Made by a program: the position numbers and the translations under genes
The notes under the pieces: model-generated
Databases searched by the model: none
Seen by the model: the letters and a program-made list of their open reading frames with translations, nothing else
What the model was told of the DNA's origin: nothing
Source of the DNA: Calocera cornea HHB12733
Lineage: Eukaryota > Basidiomycota > Dacrymycetes > Dacrymycetales > Dacrymycetaceae
Direction of reading: 5' to 3'
Assembly: GCA_001632435.1 (NCBI GenBank)
Contig: KV424051.1
Coordinates: 56,488 to 90,827, forward strand
DNA: 34,340 nt
Shown: positions 20,301 to 30,422 of the stretch, piece by piece
Layout of the letters: every line of letters begins with the position of its first letter
Position numbering within the stretch: position 1 is the first letter of the stretch

Positions 20301-22653
20301 ATGCCGCCGCCGTTCGCCATGGGCCCGAAAGCACCAACGACAGCGCACATCCATATTCCACCGGCTCCGGCTGCCGCAGTGCCATCCCACGCAAAGCCAT
20401 CGCAAGCAGTGACTCTGAAGACGGTTGCCCATGCGATTGCCAGAGGAAGGAGGGTTATCGTAGTATGCGGTCTGTCATTTCGCCCAATACTCGAGGACGG
20501 CACTGATGGATAAACCAGGTGCCGGTGTCTCCGTCGCAGCTGGCATCCCGGACTTCCGCTCTTCCGCCGGACTGTTCAAGACCTTGAGAGATGAGAACCC
20601 AACAGAAGTCGTGTCTAGTGGAAAGGATCTATTTGACACACGGGTGTTCCAGGTGCGCCGAATACGACAGCAATTGATATCGCATTACTCATGCCTACTT
20701 TCGCAGTCCCCGCAAACCCTGGCCCTTTTCAACCGCACCATGTCCGCGCTCGCCACGACTTCCTCCAAAGCACATCCCACCATCTTCCATACGCTACTCC
20801 GAAAGCTTGAAGACAAAGGCAAGCTGCTGCGAGTATACACTCAGAACATCGATGCGCTCGAGGAGAAAGCCGGGCTGGAGCTCGGTGTCCCGATCTGGCC
20901 TCAGCAGAAGAAGACCCCTACGAAAGCAAGGAGAGGAGTCAAGCGCAAAGCCGATGCTATCAGCTCGGGTCATCTGCATCCCCAAGCTGCTTCTCAGTCA
21001 ACAGCAACAGCAAGCGGAACCGTCACAATGGACGATGCTGCTTCAATCTCGATTGACGGAGACATAACCCCTACCTCCACACCCCGGGCTACCGACGTGC
21101 CGCTCCCACCTACCCAACCACTTCCCCACCCCGCACTCAACGGGCTGTTGACGCCACCCAAAACGCCGAGCCGCAACTCGTCTCCCGCAATGTCAGCATT
21201 GTTAACGACTCCCGCTACTGCGCATACATCCGCCGGCCCGTCTGCTCCCGCGACCCCGCCCTCCTTCCGCGCGCCACGCTGCATACCAGTGCACGGCACG
21301 CTCCGCTCGCTGTACTGCGTCTCCTGCGGCTACAGCGTCCCACTCGAGTCGAAGCTCCCCGTGCTGGCAACCGGCTCGGCACCATCATGCCCGAAATGCG
21401 CCGAGATTGACGCTGCGCGGCAGGCGGCCAACAAGCGCTCGCGCGGTATCGGCAGGTTGAGACCGTCTGTTGTGCTGTACGGAGAGGAGCACAAGGAGGG
21501 CGAGGCTGTGGGCGAGTGCGTGCGCCGTGATCTCGTTGGACTGGGCGATGCTGGTCCCGGAGAGCGAGCGAAGCAGAGCCGCCAGCCCGACCTGCTAATC
21601 GTGGTCGGCACAAGTCTCCAAGTGCCGGGCACGAGGAGGATCGTCAAGGAGTTCTCGAAGGCTGTCCGGCCGATCGTCTCCCCCGAGCCGGAGACCAAGT
21701 CTTTGCCTGCGACGGACGAGGTGACCGAGATCGACATCTTTGGCGCGCCTGACTCGCCCTTGACGCCGTTGTCTTCCGACTCGGACCCGTTCTCGGGGAC
21801 GTCTACACCGACACCCTCGCCCAGGAAGCGGCCTGCCGCCTCGAAGTCGTCTAATGGCCACCTGCCTATACGAACCGTATATGTCAACTTTGACTATCCC
21901 ACGCCGGCCAGGGACTGGGAAGGCGTCTTTGACGTCTGGATACAGGGCGATGCCCAGGTCTTCGCCAAGGCTGTTGAAGACGCTATGAAGCGCGTAGAAA
22001 GGGAAGAGCGGGAGGCGGAAATAGAGAGGATCAGGAAAGAAGAGCAGCGGGAACGGCTCGTGCTGCGGCGGGAAGAAGACCGGATCAGGAAGGAAGAAGA
22101 GGCACGACGGGCTGAGCAGGAACTCCGGAGACGCCAGCGCAATACTATGGCCGCTGGAAGACAGAAGGCTGCAGCGCAGAAGACGAAGACGAAATCACCT
22201 CGCAAAGCACCGTGGAAGGCATCTCCACGGACGCCTACCAAGTTCATACATCATACACCACCCAAACCCAGGACGGCGCCGAATCGCCAGGCGCCGTCAG
22301 CATTCATTACGCCAATGAAGGCAACCGCACATATCTTGCCCTCTACGCCGGAATCGTTGATCCGCTATACCCCTACTTTACCGCAGCCGATTATCACCCC
22401 GTCCCCGACCTTCCCGCTTCGCCTCAAGATCCGCTTCCCACCGGGGTTCATGGCGAGCATGTCCGCTATGCTGGCCGCGCAGTCTCGACCCCGTGTGCTG
22501 CTGCTTTCTGAGACCTCAGATGATGATTCCAGTGAGGACATGGATTCCGACGATGATGATTTCCCGCACCCACGCACTCGGAGCGAGTATATGAGGAATG
22601 TTGGATTGGGATTGAGGAAGAAGAAAGAGCTCAGTTACAGAGGCATGACGTGA
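20301..22653 (+). CDS. Sirtuin, Hst3/Hst4-like NAD-dependent protein deacetylase
   Basis: Sirtuins remove acyl groups from lysine using NAD; fungal Hst3/Hst4 act on acetylated histone H3 Lys56. Exons 20301-20469, 20519-20652 and 20707-22653 give 749 residues. The second intron has no stop and keeps frame, but removing it restores LFDTRVFQ-SPQTLALFNR, as in the family. Motifs: CGAGVSVAAGIPDFRSS (56-72), TQNIDALE (about 145-152), catalytic His297 in VHGTL, zinc Cys305/308 and 329/332, LRPSVVLYGEEH, and VVGTSLQVPG (about 400). About 130 low-complexity residues (Ser/Thr/Pro-rich) are inserted between TQNIDALE..GL and the catalytic His. After VNFDYP..WEGVFDVWIQGD comes a charged coiled coil (about 528-583) and a basic, then acidic tail. 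Likely nuclear, since KARRGVKRK and other basic clusters are present. Confidence 0.93.
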
Positions 22654-23349
22654 CCCGGTTACCTGCATTCTCAAGATTCTCACCATGTACAATATCACGG
22701 ATCTGTTACTGGCACTGCTATATGATTATTGACTGCAGCATTCCTACGCCTACCTTCCGGCCTGAACCACATCCTTCTGAGCCCGGCCGAAGAGCGATTC
22801 CGTCATTTGTAGTTTGCACAATTCAGGTTAACTGATAACATAATTGTTTGTCTTTATTCTGGTTACACCGCTGTACTGATGAAGACAAAACTGACAAGGT
22901 GTAAATACATGGTGTGTTTGGGGCGACACGAAGTACATCTGACTGTTAGTTCTTGGGCCAGTGGTCAAAATTCCGCGGAGGCAAATGTCCAGGGGCCTTC
23001 CCACTGTCCTGTCCATCTATCCGAAGTCCAGGATGTAATCAAGACGATCTAGTCTGCAGCGAAGAATCAAGTTGGGCCATATGCGTCGCCTATTGATAAT
23101 ATGCGCTCTGGAGACTCAGAGCTCCGGAGCGACTTTCTTGATCGCATCATCCAGCGTTCAATGTCTCGGTGTTCGATGTTGGTCCGTTTGATAATACAGT
23201 GTTCTGTGCCAATATGTGTTCAAGACATTGAATCACAGAGTAGTATGGGCTTCACCTGTACTATTGAGCCTACTTTGCGAAGAGGTTGGAGGATATCCAA
23301 TCAATGTTTGATATATTGGATATATATAAATACCCAATATCAAGAGATA

Positions 23350-23607
23350 CAGTGACGCTCACCAATAATGGCACTCGCGCCACTTATGCGGCCCAAAATT
23401 GCATGGCGCGCATTCACTGTAGAAGGGCAGCAACTCCTTATCTTGACTTTTCCTCATAATAGAATATGGTCTCCTCGTACATATCTAAGTGTGCTTCTAA
23501 GTGGATTTGAGGGAAGTCGACGGTTACAAGGAGCTATAGGCCTGATGAGTCAAAACACACCCATTCAGAGGGACCCTGAAAGGTGCCATTATTGGTGAGC
23601 GTCACTG
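23350..23607. mobile_element. MITE, Tc1/mariner-pogo type, TA target site
   Basis: A 258-bp element with perfect 25-bp terminal inverted repeats, beginning CAGTGACGCTCACCAATAAT at 23350 and ending with its exact reverse complement at 23607. Both ends are flanked by TA (23348-23349 and 23608-23609), and the identity extends to GATA/TATC. CAGT termini and a TA duplication are typical of the Tc1/mariner/pogo superfamily. It is too short for a transposase and the one internal open frame (23368-23598) has no transposase features, so it would be non-autonomous. The perfect repeats suggest recent movement. Confidence 0.88.
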
Positions 23608-23861
23608 TATCAAGCGTCACCCACGCTGTGTGCGCCACGCCCACCACGCGGTAGGTGACAGAGGTTCTGCCGGAGGCTCTTTGCCTTGTCGGAGCTTCTT
23701 CCAACCAGGGCCTCCGACAAGGACCCGCCAGGCTTTTGAGGGTTTGTCCAAGCGACGGTTTCAGCGGCTGTCATATCTGAAGATAGACTGCAGTCCTATA
23801 GCTAAGAATGATGAGATGCTCAATGTACAGAGGTGTGGTTGAAAGCAAGCGAGTGCGTATA

Positions 23862-23900
23862 CAGTATCCGTATGCAATGAATTTTCCGTTCTACCCCGTC
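23862..23900 (+). repeat. Dispersed motif, copy 3
   Basis: CAGTATCCGTATGCAATGAA, followed by TTTTCCGTTCTACCCCGTC, a weaker version of the CCGTCCTATCGTACA tail of copies 1 and 4. Confidence 0.65.
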
Positions 23901-24379
23901 GGCCACGGTGCAAGTCCTACTCAGCTCAATCTCATCCGCGATGAATGATGCATCTCGTGCGCATGACACTTCAAGGACTCCACGCTAGGTCCACTAGCTA
24001 CTCCGTGTGCCAGGATCCAAAAGATCCGCCCCTCTTGAAGACCTCATTGAAATGAGGTGGGTTCGCACCCTCGTATTCACAGTACTAAGTTAAGTCAAAG
24101 TCATCAAAATTCTCAATGACACCTATCGCAGTCTATTCCCTTAAACATGAGAATGACAGAGTTCATAATGAGGATAGGACCGAAGGAATGATCCGGCACA
24201 CGCAATCGTTCTATCAGTCAGCAGTACTTATCCGCATGATCATTTTTTCATAGTTATGCATTGCCATTGATCGTGGTGTCGTACATGTCCCATTCTAGAC
24301 ACCACACCCTACTCATCTACACCAATGCTTTCCTCTGCTATCACGGGACTTCGACATTCAGCGAGATACCCTCCTCCAA

Positions 24380-25290
24380 CAGCTCACAGGTGCGTGAAGT
24401 GGAGAATGATGGTGTTCTTGAGTTTCTTCTTGCCGAATAAACCGCATCACCAGCCTTCAACGACACCAAGCTCAACATTCTTCTATGGCTTCCTATGCTT
24501 GCGTCGTTCAGCTCGTCGATCGCGTCGGCTGCGGAGACACCTTTTCTCAACCAGGCCGTCTCAGCGATGGGCAAAAGCGACCTGTTCTTCCCACTCTAGC
24601 AGGCGTACGTCCAGATCACCGCGTCCTCAAGTGCGCAGCGCAGAGCCATAGAGCAAGTTGTACATGTCGATGTCCGCTCCTTGAACAGTTGACGTGTTAT
24701 TCCATACCCTGCACTATCGTCGACCTCTGCCGCTGGCGTCGTTCCAGTGCGACCACGCCATCCCACTGCGTGCCAGTGAGCGAAGGCGAGCCGCGACAAT
24801 GAAGACAGAGTCGGCGGGCCGCGACGAAATCGATTGGCCCGGGGTGATCGACATCGCTAAGCATGGTTTCACGTCGCGAAGATTCTCGTTGAACACACAA
24901 TGTCGCGGGTAATCGAATTAGATCGAGACGGTTACGGAACACCAAAGAGCGCTGGTGACTTGTTGACCTTTGTTTGAGCTAAGTGAGCAGAATTTCAAGG
25001 GCGAAGCTGAGATTGAGACGCGCCATGGACCCAGGATTTTACAGCGTCTCGATCTCCGACACTCCGCTGAGCCCGACCGAATATGAAGCCCTCTTCGATG
25101 TTCCCTGCTCGAGTAAACCGCCGTGACGTCGAGCACGAGGTGTGCTGCCGTTTGTCATCTTCAATGCTGATTGTCCGCATCGTTGAGGGCGACAAATTTG
25201 ACTGGCGCGCGGCGCGGCGCCAAATACAGGACCATGCCCCATGGCGGTCCCCGTTCTCCACATCGCCTCATTGGTACACGTAAACTCCAT
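24380..25290 (-). pseudogene. Decayed GH17 glucanase copy
   Basis: The minus strand at about 24574-24500 reads MPIAETAWLRKGVSAADAID, matching MSIAETGWPTKSSSAADATD of the intact gene at 27044-28966, and the nucleotides at 24380-24480 align with its 3' end (CAGCTCACAGGTGCGTG versus CAGCTCACGGGTGCGTG, then the region encoding VFTSDKQLKNL). The middle of the domain is deleted and frames are broken. Further upstream the match weakens: TMLSDVDHPGP (about 24870) recalls GMANVHPWFG, and CGCCGTGACGTCGAGCACGA near 25121 recalls a more N-terminal part. The left end is certain; the right end is approximate. Confidence 0.75.
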
Positions 25291-25395
25291 ATCAGTACTC
25301 CGCACTGGACAAACACGCCTTCTGTCACCTGCCTGTTGGACAACAAACTAGTACGCACCAACTTCCTGTTGGATCACGGATCCACCTGACTTGGG

Positions 25396-26208
25396 ATGTA
25401 CATAGCTCGCCTTGTGTCCAAGATGTCCACTGCGCACCTTGATATCCATCGCTCAACCGACTATTCCTGGGCGGATTCTTCCTCAGACTCAAGTGAAAGC
25501 TACCCAGACGGTGGAGATGTTGCTGTGATACCAGACCCCGGCAATCAAAGAGATCGCCAGAGTGGACAAAACGTGCCTTCGGATGACAGTGTACCAAACC
25601 CCTTCCAGTGTCTGGCCGAAGTCCAACAAGCACTGAAGATCCTCGAGACCCAGATGAGTGACGACCGCAAGAAGATTGCCGAGGCGACAACGAAAGCGTT
25701 ACACACAATCACCAGCATATCAAAACTATTGTCAGATTCACATTCTCAAGAGCCCGCCGCCTCGAAGGAACAGGACCTGCCCATCCACTTGCGCAACGCG
25801 GCCCGTGATCTCGTGAAGAAACATCGCAATCAGGGGCAACTCAGCAAGGCGGAGGTCAACTTCTTGGTGCAGCTGTGCCATGTACATGTACTACAGTGTG
25901 AGCCAGGAAATCCACCAAACTCCACGAGTGACAGCGAAGCGATGGATGATGCCGAAGAGGCCTTCAGGGAGCTGTCCAAGGAAGAGTCTCTCAGTCATCT
26001 AGTGGACAATACCGCCGTCCAGGCAAGGCATGAAGACAGCATCACACCCATCAGCATCATCCACAAGGCCCAGTACACCGAAGAGATTGAGTATAAGAGG
26101 ACGACGTCGAGAGCTTCCAGTGGAGAAGAACGCAGCCAGGAAGATCAAGTGACCCAAGTGAACAAGATCATCCACCATACTGTCGATCAGTCCACAGACA
26201 GTCAATGA
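25396..26208 (+). CDS. Hypothetical acidic protein, no recognised family
   Basis: An uninterrupted frame of 270 residues (247 more likely to be preceded by an alternative Met at residue 10, MSTAHLDIH). It is Ser/Asp-rich at the N-terminus (DYSWADSSSDSSESYPDGGD), with a predicted helical or coiled-coil part (AEVQQALKILETQMSDDRKK) and another charged region (DLVKKHRNQGQLSKAEVNFL). There is no signal peptide or membrane segment. Codon use and composition look coding and the length is well above chance for this region, but nothing confirms the gene. Upstream exons are possible; the sequence just before it is GH17 relic DNA. Confidence 0.5.
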   Translation: MYIARLVSKMSTAHLDIHRSTDYSWADSSSDSSESYPDGGDVAVIPDPGNQRDRQSGQNVPSDDSVPNPFQCLAEVQQALKILETQMSDDRKKIAEATTKALHTITSISKLLSDSHSQEPAASKEQDLPIHLRNAARDLVKKHRNQGQLSKAEVNFLVQLCHVHVLQCEPGNPPNSTSDSEAMDDAEEAFRELSKEESLSHLVDNTAVQARHEDSITPISIIHKAQYTEEIEYKRTTSRASSGEERSQEDQVTQVNKIIHHTVDQSTDSQ

Positions 26209-26494
26209 ACCACGGAATAGAGTTGACCAGGAGGTGCCAGACGAATTGGAAACGACTCGGCTCCTGTATAATACGAGGATGTTTTTCCCGCATCATGTAT
26301 CAGCTTGTCACATATCAATGATGTCCAGGTTTACTCACAAACTAGCACTTCCATAAACCCATACTGTCCCCAATATGAGTCTAGCAGGTGGTGCTAGAGA
26401 AACACCCGATGAGCAAATGAAAGTCTTGCCAGAGGGTGGCGTGTGGCCCTTCAACGAAGGTGCAAGGTCATTCCCGGGGCGAGGGTGCCAGCGC

Positions 26495-26532
26495 GTTCGA
26501 ACCCGGACTGAGGGTTCGAACCCGGGCTGAGG
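26495..26532. repeat. 19-bp tandem duplication
   Basis: GTTCGAACCCGGACTGAGG followed directly by GTTCGAACCCGGGCTGAGG (one difference). The GTTCGAACCC core looks like a tRNA T-arm, but no other tRNA arms could be found around it. Confidence 0.75.
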
Positions 26533-26883
26533 GAGGTTGCGCGAATCCGGACCAGCACCGCGACAGGCGGAAGCAAATGCCCCTCACGACTTTTGCACAG
26601 AGACCGCGAGGGATCACCAGGGCTAACTCGCCTGATACTCCGCTTGCGGCCTTCCTGGGCAGCCGAGTGGGCAAATACTTGATATCTGTTATATTCTGCC
26701 ATAGGCTCACAAAGAAACGACATTGGCCATCCTTATCCTCCTCATCATCCACTCGTCACCGCGCTGTAAACGCCATCATCCATCCAGGTCTCGACACGGG
26801 TCAAAATGACAGCAATACGATACTATTGCTAACAGTAATGAGTGTGCACTAGCGAGGGTTTTGATATCAAGAGAGTCCATGTG

Positions 26884-26938
26884 CAGTATCCGTATGCAAT
26901 GCAATGCGATGCGATGCGATCGTCCGTCCTATCGTACA
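26884..26938 (+). repeat. Dispersed motif, copy 4, with 5-bp microsatellite
   Basis: CAGTATCCGTATGCAATGCA, then a short run of ATGCA/ATGCG units and CCGTCCTATCGTACA, as in copy 1. Confidence 0.7.
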
Positions 26939-27043
26939 AGTCCCATCCCCACATTATCGACCATCGCCCCACCTCAGTACGCTGCGCACAAGTCGCCGCC
27001 CAGGCAACTTCCATGACGGACAGCCGTCGGACGTCCGAGCAGC

Positions 27044-28966
27044 TCACGGGTGCGTGCACTGCGGGATGGTGAGGTTCTTGAGCTGCTTGTCGCTCGTGAA
27101 CACGCCCCACCAGCCCTCGACGCCGCCAAACTCTGCGTCCTTCCAGGGCTCGTCAAAGTACTCAAAGAAGAAGTACTGGGTGCCGTTCGTGTTGCTGGGG
27201 CAGACGAAATCGTCCATGAAGATCTGGAGGTTCGCGACCGACGCTTCGCTCGGCCCGTCCGTCGCGTCCGCAGCGGAGGAGGACTTCGTCGGCCACCCCG
27301 TCTCGGCGATCGACATGGCGGGCTTGTTGCTCGTTGCGAGCGAGGGGGAGACATCGAACTCCTCGAAGAAGTCGTATGTCCAGTCAGCAGCATCGTCGAT
27401 CGCGACGTTGCCGAACCAGGGGTGGACGTTAGCCATGCCGAAGTCTGCGCCTGCCAGGAGGTGCGGCGTGAGCATGCTCCCCGCGTCGGCTGTGCCGACG
27501 GGGATCGTCTTGGACAACCCGAGGGAGGCGATCGACTGGCGCGTGTCGGCCATGAGCGAAATGAGGTAGTCGGCCGCTTGGATGCCCTGCGTCGAGTTGG
27601 GGTCGTTGAGGTTCAATGCGGTCAGGTTGTTGAGGATGAATTCTGCGGGAGCATCAGCTAGCTGCATCATCATGTTGAAGGGAGGGAGCATACCGTTCCC
27701 GACTGCCACGCCCAGGACCTTGTCCGCCCCGTAGGTGGTCAGTGCATCCAACACCTTCTCCTTCTGCTCGGTATAGCTCGTCACATTATCCGTCACATCT
27801 AAACCCTTCTAAGCCCCCAGCCCTCAACGTCTTGAACCGGAAACACTCACATATGGCGAGATAAACACTCAGATCGACCTTGCTCGCCGTGATGCCCTCG
27901 AGCACGAGCGCGCTCTGGTTGCAGTCCGCGCCGTACAGCCTGATCCTGGTGGTAAGCTGGGACAGGAGGATCACGTCCTCGGTGACGTTGCCCTGCACGG
28001 CGCCGCACCACGGCAGCTGGACGTTGAGCGGCGTGTACGCGAAGCCGTAGAACGAGTTGTGCAGCCGCGGGTCGGCGACGTACGTGCTCGGGTCGTTCGG
28101 GTCCGTGAGCTGGACGACGCCTGCAGAGCCTGCCAGGGCACCTGTGGTGGTCCCGCCCGTCGAGCCGGTGGAGGAGCCGCTAGACCCGCCGCCGCTGGTG
28201 TTGGACGTCGAGGAGTGGCTGCGGGAGATGACGACACCGGCAACGATGCCTGCCACTGCGGCCACGACGACGACGACAATGCCGACGATCATGAGCACAC
28301 GGTTGCGCTTCTTGCCCGCCTGCTGCTTCTCGAGCCACTCGCTCTGCCCGGGGTCGTACGCCGCTGCACCGTACCCCGCGCCCCCTGCCGCTGCGCCACC
28401 ACCGTTGCGGGAGTTATACCCCTGCCGCACGCTCGCCCCGTCCAAGTCGACAAAGCTCGCGCCGTTCCCCTGCCTGCCGAAGCCAGGTGCAGGCGCATAC
28501 ATATCGTCCAGCCCTGTGCCTCGCCCGTGCTGCAGCGGCAAGTGCGTCGCGGAGGGGTCGTACTGCGGGATGAGGTCGCGTGAAGCGGATGGGTCGGCGA
28601 AGGGCGAGTGGTCTGCGTCGGTGTATCGGCCTTGCGGGGCGGGCTGGAGTGGGAGGACTTCTGAGGATTCGCCGCCGAGGGAGGGGAGGTAGGGCTGGGA
28701 GGAGAAGGGGTTGGGGTTGGGGAGGCCTGTGCCGGACAGACCTGGCTGGGGGAGGGTCAGCGGGTGGTAATGGGAGAAGGAGGGAGAGGGCGGACGCACG
28801 TCGGGGAGGGGCTTGGTGTAGTGCTCTCCTGTGCGTTGTTAGGCATGTCAGGAATGGATGCGTGTGGGATGGGCTTGCCTGGGCCGGGCCCGGAGGACGG
28901 CGGGTTGTCTCTGTAGCCGTACGAGTCCACCTGCTGAAATGGCGGTCGTCGCGGTTGGGTCGACAT
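27044..28966 (-). CDS. GH17 beta-1,3-glucanase-like, type II membrane, catalytic residues intact
   Basis: Paralogue of the gene at 16148-17961. Minus-strand exons 27851 up to about 28750, 27694-27798 and 27044-27642 are supported by phase and by alignment; the first exon starts at ATG 28966 (MSTQPRRPPFQQVDSYGYRD), but its junction with the next exon is not settled (candidate donors GTGCGT or GTCCGC near 28800, or an earlier intron ending CTAACAACGCACAG). The N-terminal half is Pro/Gly-rich; the membrane helix is VLMIVGIVVVVVAAVAGIVA; a Ser/Gly/Thr-rich linker follows, then the GH17 domain. The acid/base Glu (VGNE, codon split by intron 27643-27693) and the nucleophile Glu (AETGWPT) are both present. 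It ends KQLKNLTIPQCTHP. Expected role: cell-wall glucan remodelling. Confidence 0.9.
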
Positions 28967-30422
28967 GGTTACTGTCTCTCACTCGGGGGTCAACTCAAGC
29001 GAAACGGAGTGAAAGGGATCGCGCTGCGATGCTTTTGGTGTCTCTGTGTTGAGCGAACGAATAGACGAGTGGACAGAGGGAGCGAGCAAAGCGCGAGAGA
29101 CCAATGGAAAGGTGCGAGGTGTGCAGAATGCCGCCGAGACTCGATGAGATGGGATGAAGACCGTGCGCAGTCCTGTGCGACGCCGGGAGTGCAGGAAGCG
29201 CGTGAGGCGCACCGCATTTGTCCGAGCAGACGGAACGCGATGCGCGGGTCGCGGGTCTCAGGGTCGTACGTCGCAAGGGCGTCGCACAACCCCAGCGCCA
29301 AGAATAGCCTTTTCACAGGAAAGGGATGAGCGAGATCAGTTCATGCATATGGGCTCGCGTTCTGAATCGGGCAACGACGACGACTCGGCAGTCAGCATTA
29401 CAATACCAACTCATTAACTAACCCATTTTCACTAGCTACGCGGCAGCGCTCTCAACTGGAAAGATGCACTCGCCCAATCTGTCCTTCCTTTCATCTCGGC
29501 ACGCTATATTTGGCATCCAGACCTTCTAGAAAGGCAACCGCGACTCTCCAAAAATACGCCAGCCCGGCAGAATCGCACCCTGCCGATGCGCGTCCGACCG
29601 CCGCGGCCACATCACAGCATCATGATTCGGGCTGATCTCGTTCGCACCAGCTGAGCTGGTGGATGAGACGAGAGAGAGATCTCGACCCCTCACGGTATAC
29701 GTTGAACGGTGCTTGCGAGCTTTCTGCGTCCTGCCGGCGCCGGCTCGGATTGTCGTAAGACCTGCCCCATACTCTGGGGCACAGTGATAGCACATCATTG
29801 CATCATTCGACGGCTCGGCACTCCTGCCGAATCGGAGGTGCCGGGACTGCGCCAAGGTCCAGCGCTCGCCCACGATTGCCAACCCCTTCCGACGTGCACA
29901 GACCAGAGCCAAGCGTCCAAGCATCTCCTGACCGGATACCGGAGCAATCGTATGGTACATGGTATTGGCCCATAAGCACTGACTGTACTCTCGATCCACG
30001 GACGCTGAATGAAGGCGTGCGTTTGTCAACTGTGTGCGGTTCCTGAGACCGGCCCTAAGCCCAAAAATGTCCGTGCGCAACTCCCTCGCGCAAAAGTCAA
30101 TTCCTGGCGCGCCTGGCCGCGTCGGGATCCCTAGGTAGTATGGCAAGGTACAGGCCTCCCTTGTGACGTTCACTGGGAGGGCGGGTGATTTCATCCCCGT
30201 CATAGGTTCTGTATTGGCGTGTGCTTGGGTTGGTCTGTAATTCCACCTTGCTTAATTTTTATTGGCTCGTGTGCTTGTTATTTTTATCAGCATCGCAGGA
30301 GCAATCACCAATAGAATGGCGGTAATGCTGCATGGTAAGGGTTTAGAATCCCACGTGTTCATTAAATGTATGTCGTACACTGGTACTGCTTAATCCCATC
30401 TTGTTGGCAACAGAACCCTCAA
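28967..30422. other. Intergenic upstream of the second GH17 gene
   Basis: The right flank of the GH17 start codon (to about 29200) is presumably its promoter and 5' UTR. A 225-residue minus-strand open frame (29526-30203) is present but has no recognisable domain and a non-coding-like composition. The rest is unassigned. Confidence 0.4.

Larger units (their letters stand above)
22654..24379. other. AT-richer intergenic region with transposon remnant
   Basis: No supported gene. It contains a mariner-type MITE and copy 3 of the dispersed motif (both listed). The sequence GATATATTGGATATATATAA (about 23309-23328) is a low-complexity AT stretch next to the MITE. Confidence 0.5.
26209..27043. other. 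Intergenic, 3' side of the second GH17 gene
   Basis: No supported gene. It holds a 19-bp tandem duplication and copy 4 of the dispersed motif (listed separately). Open frames here are long but unconvincing. Confidence 0.45.

Noticed and set aside
23368..23598. ORF inside the MITE as a transposase
   Set aside because: Only 76 codons, with no DDE or helix-turn-helix features; it begins in the terminal repeat itself.
24040..24080. tRNA-like T-arm (GGGTTCGCACCC) after a CCTCATTGAAATGAGG palindrome
   Set aside because: Position 58 is not A, and no acceptor, D or anticodon arms fit around it.
26495..26532. Two GTTCGAACCC motifs suggesting tRNA genes
   Set aside because: They belong to a 19-bp tandem duplication and no cloverleaf can be drawn upstream.
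29526..30203. 225-residue minus-strand ORF as a gene
   Set aside because: No recognisable domain, no gene-like context and composition typical of chance frames in GC-rich DNA.
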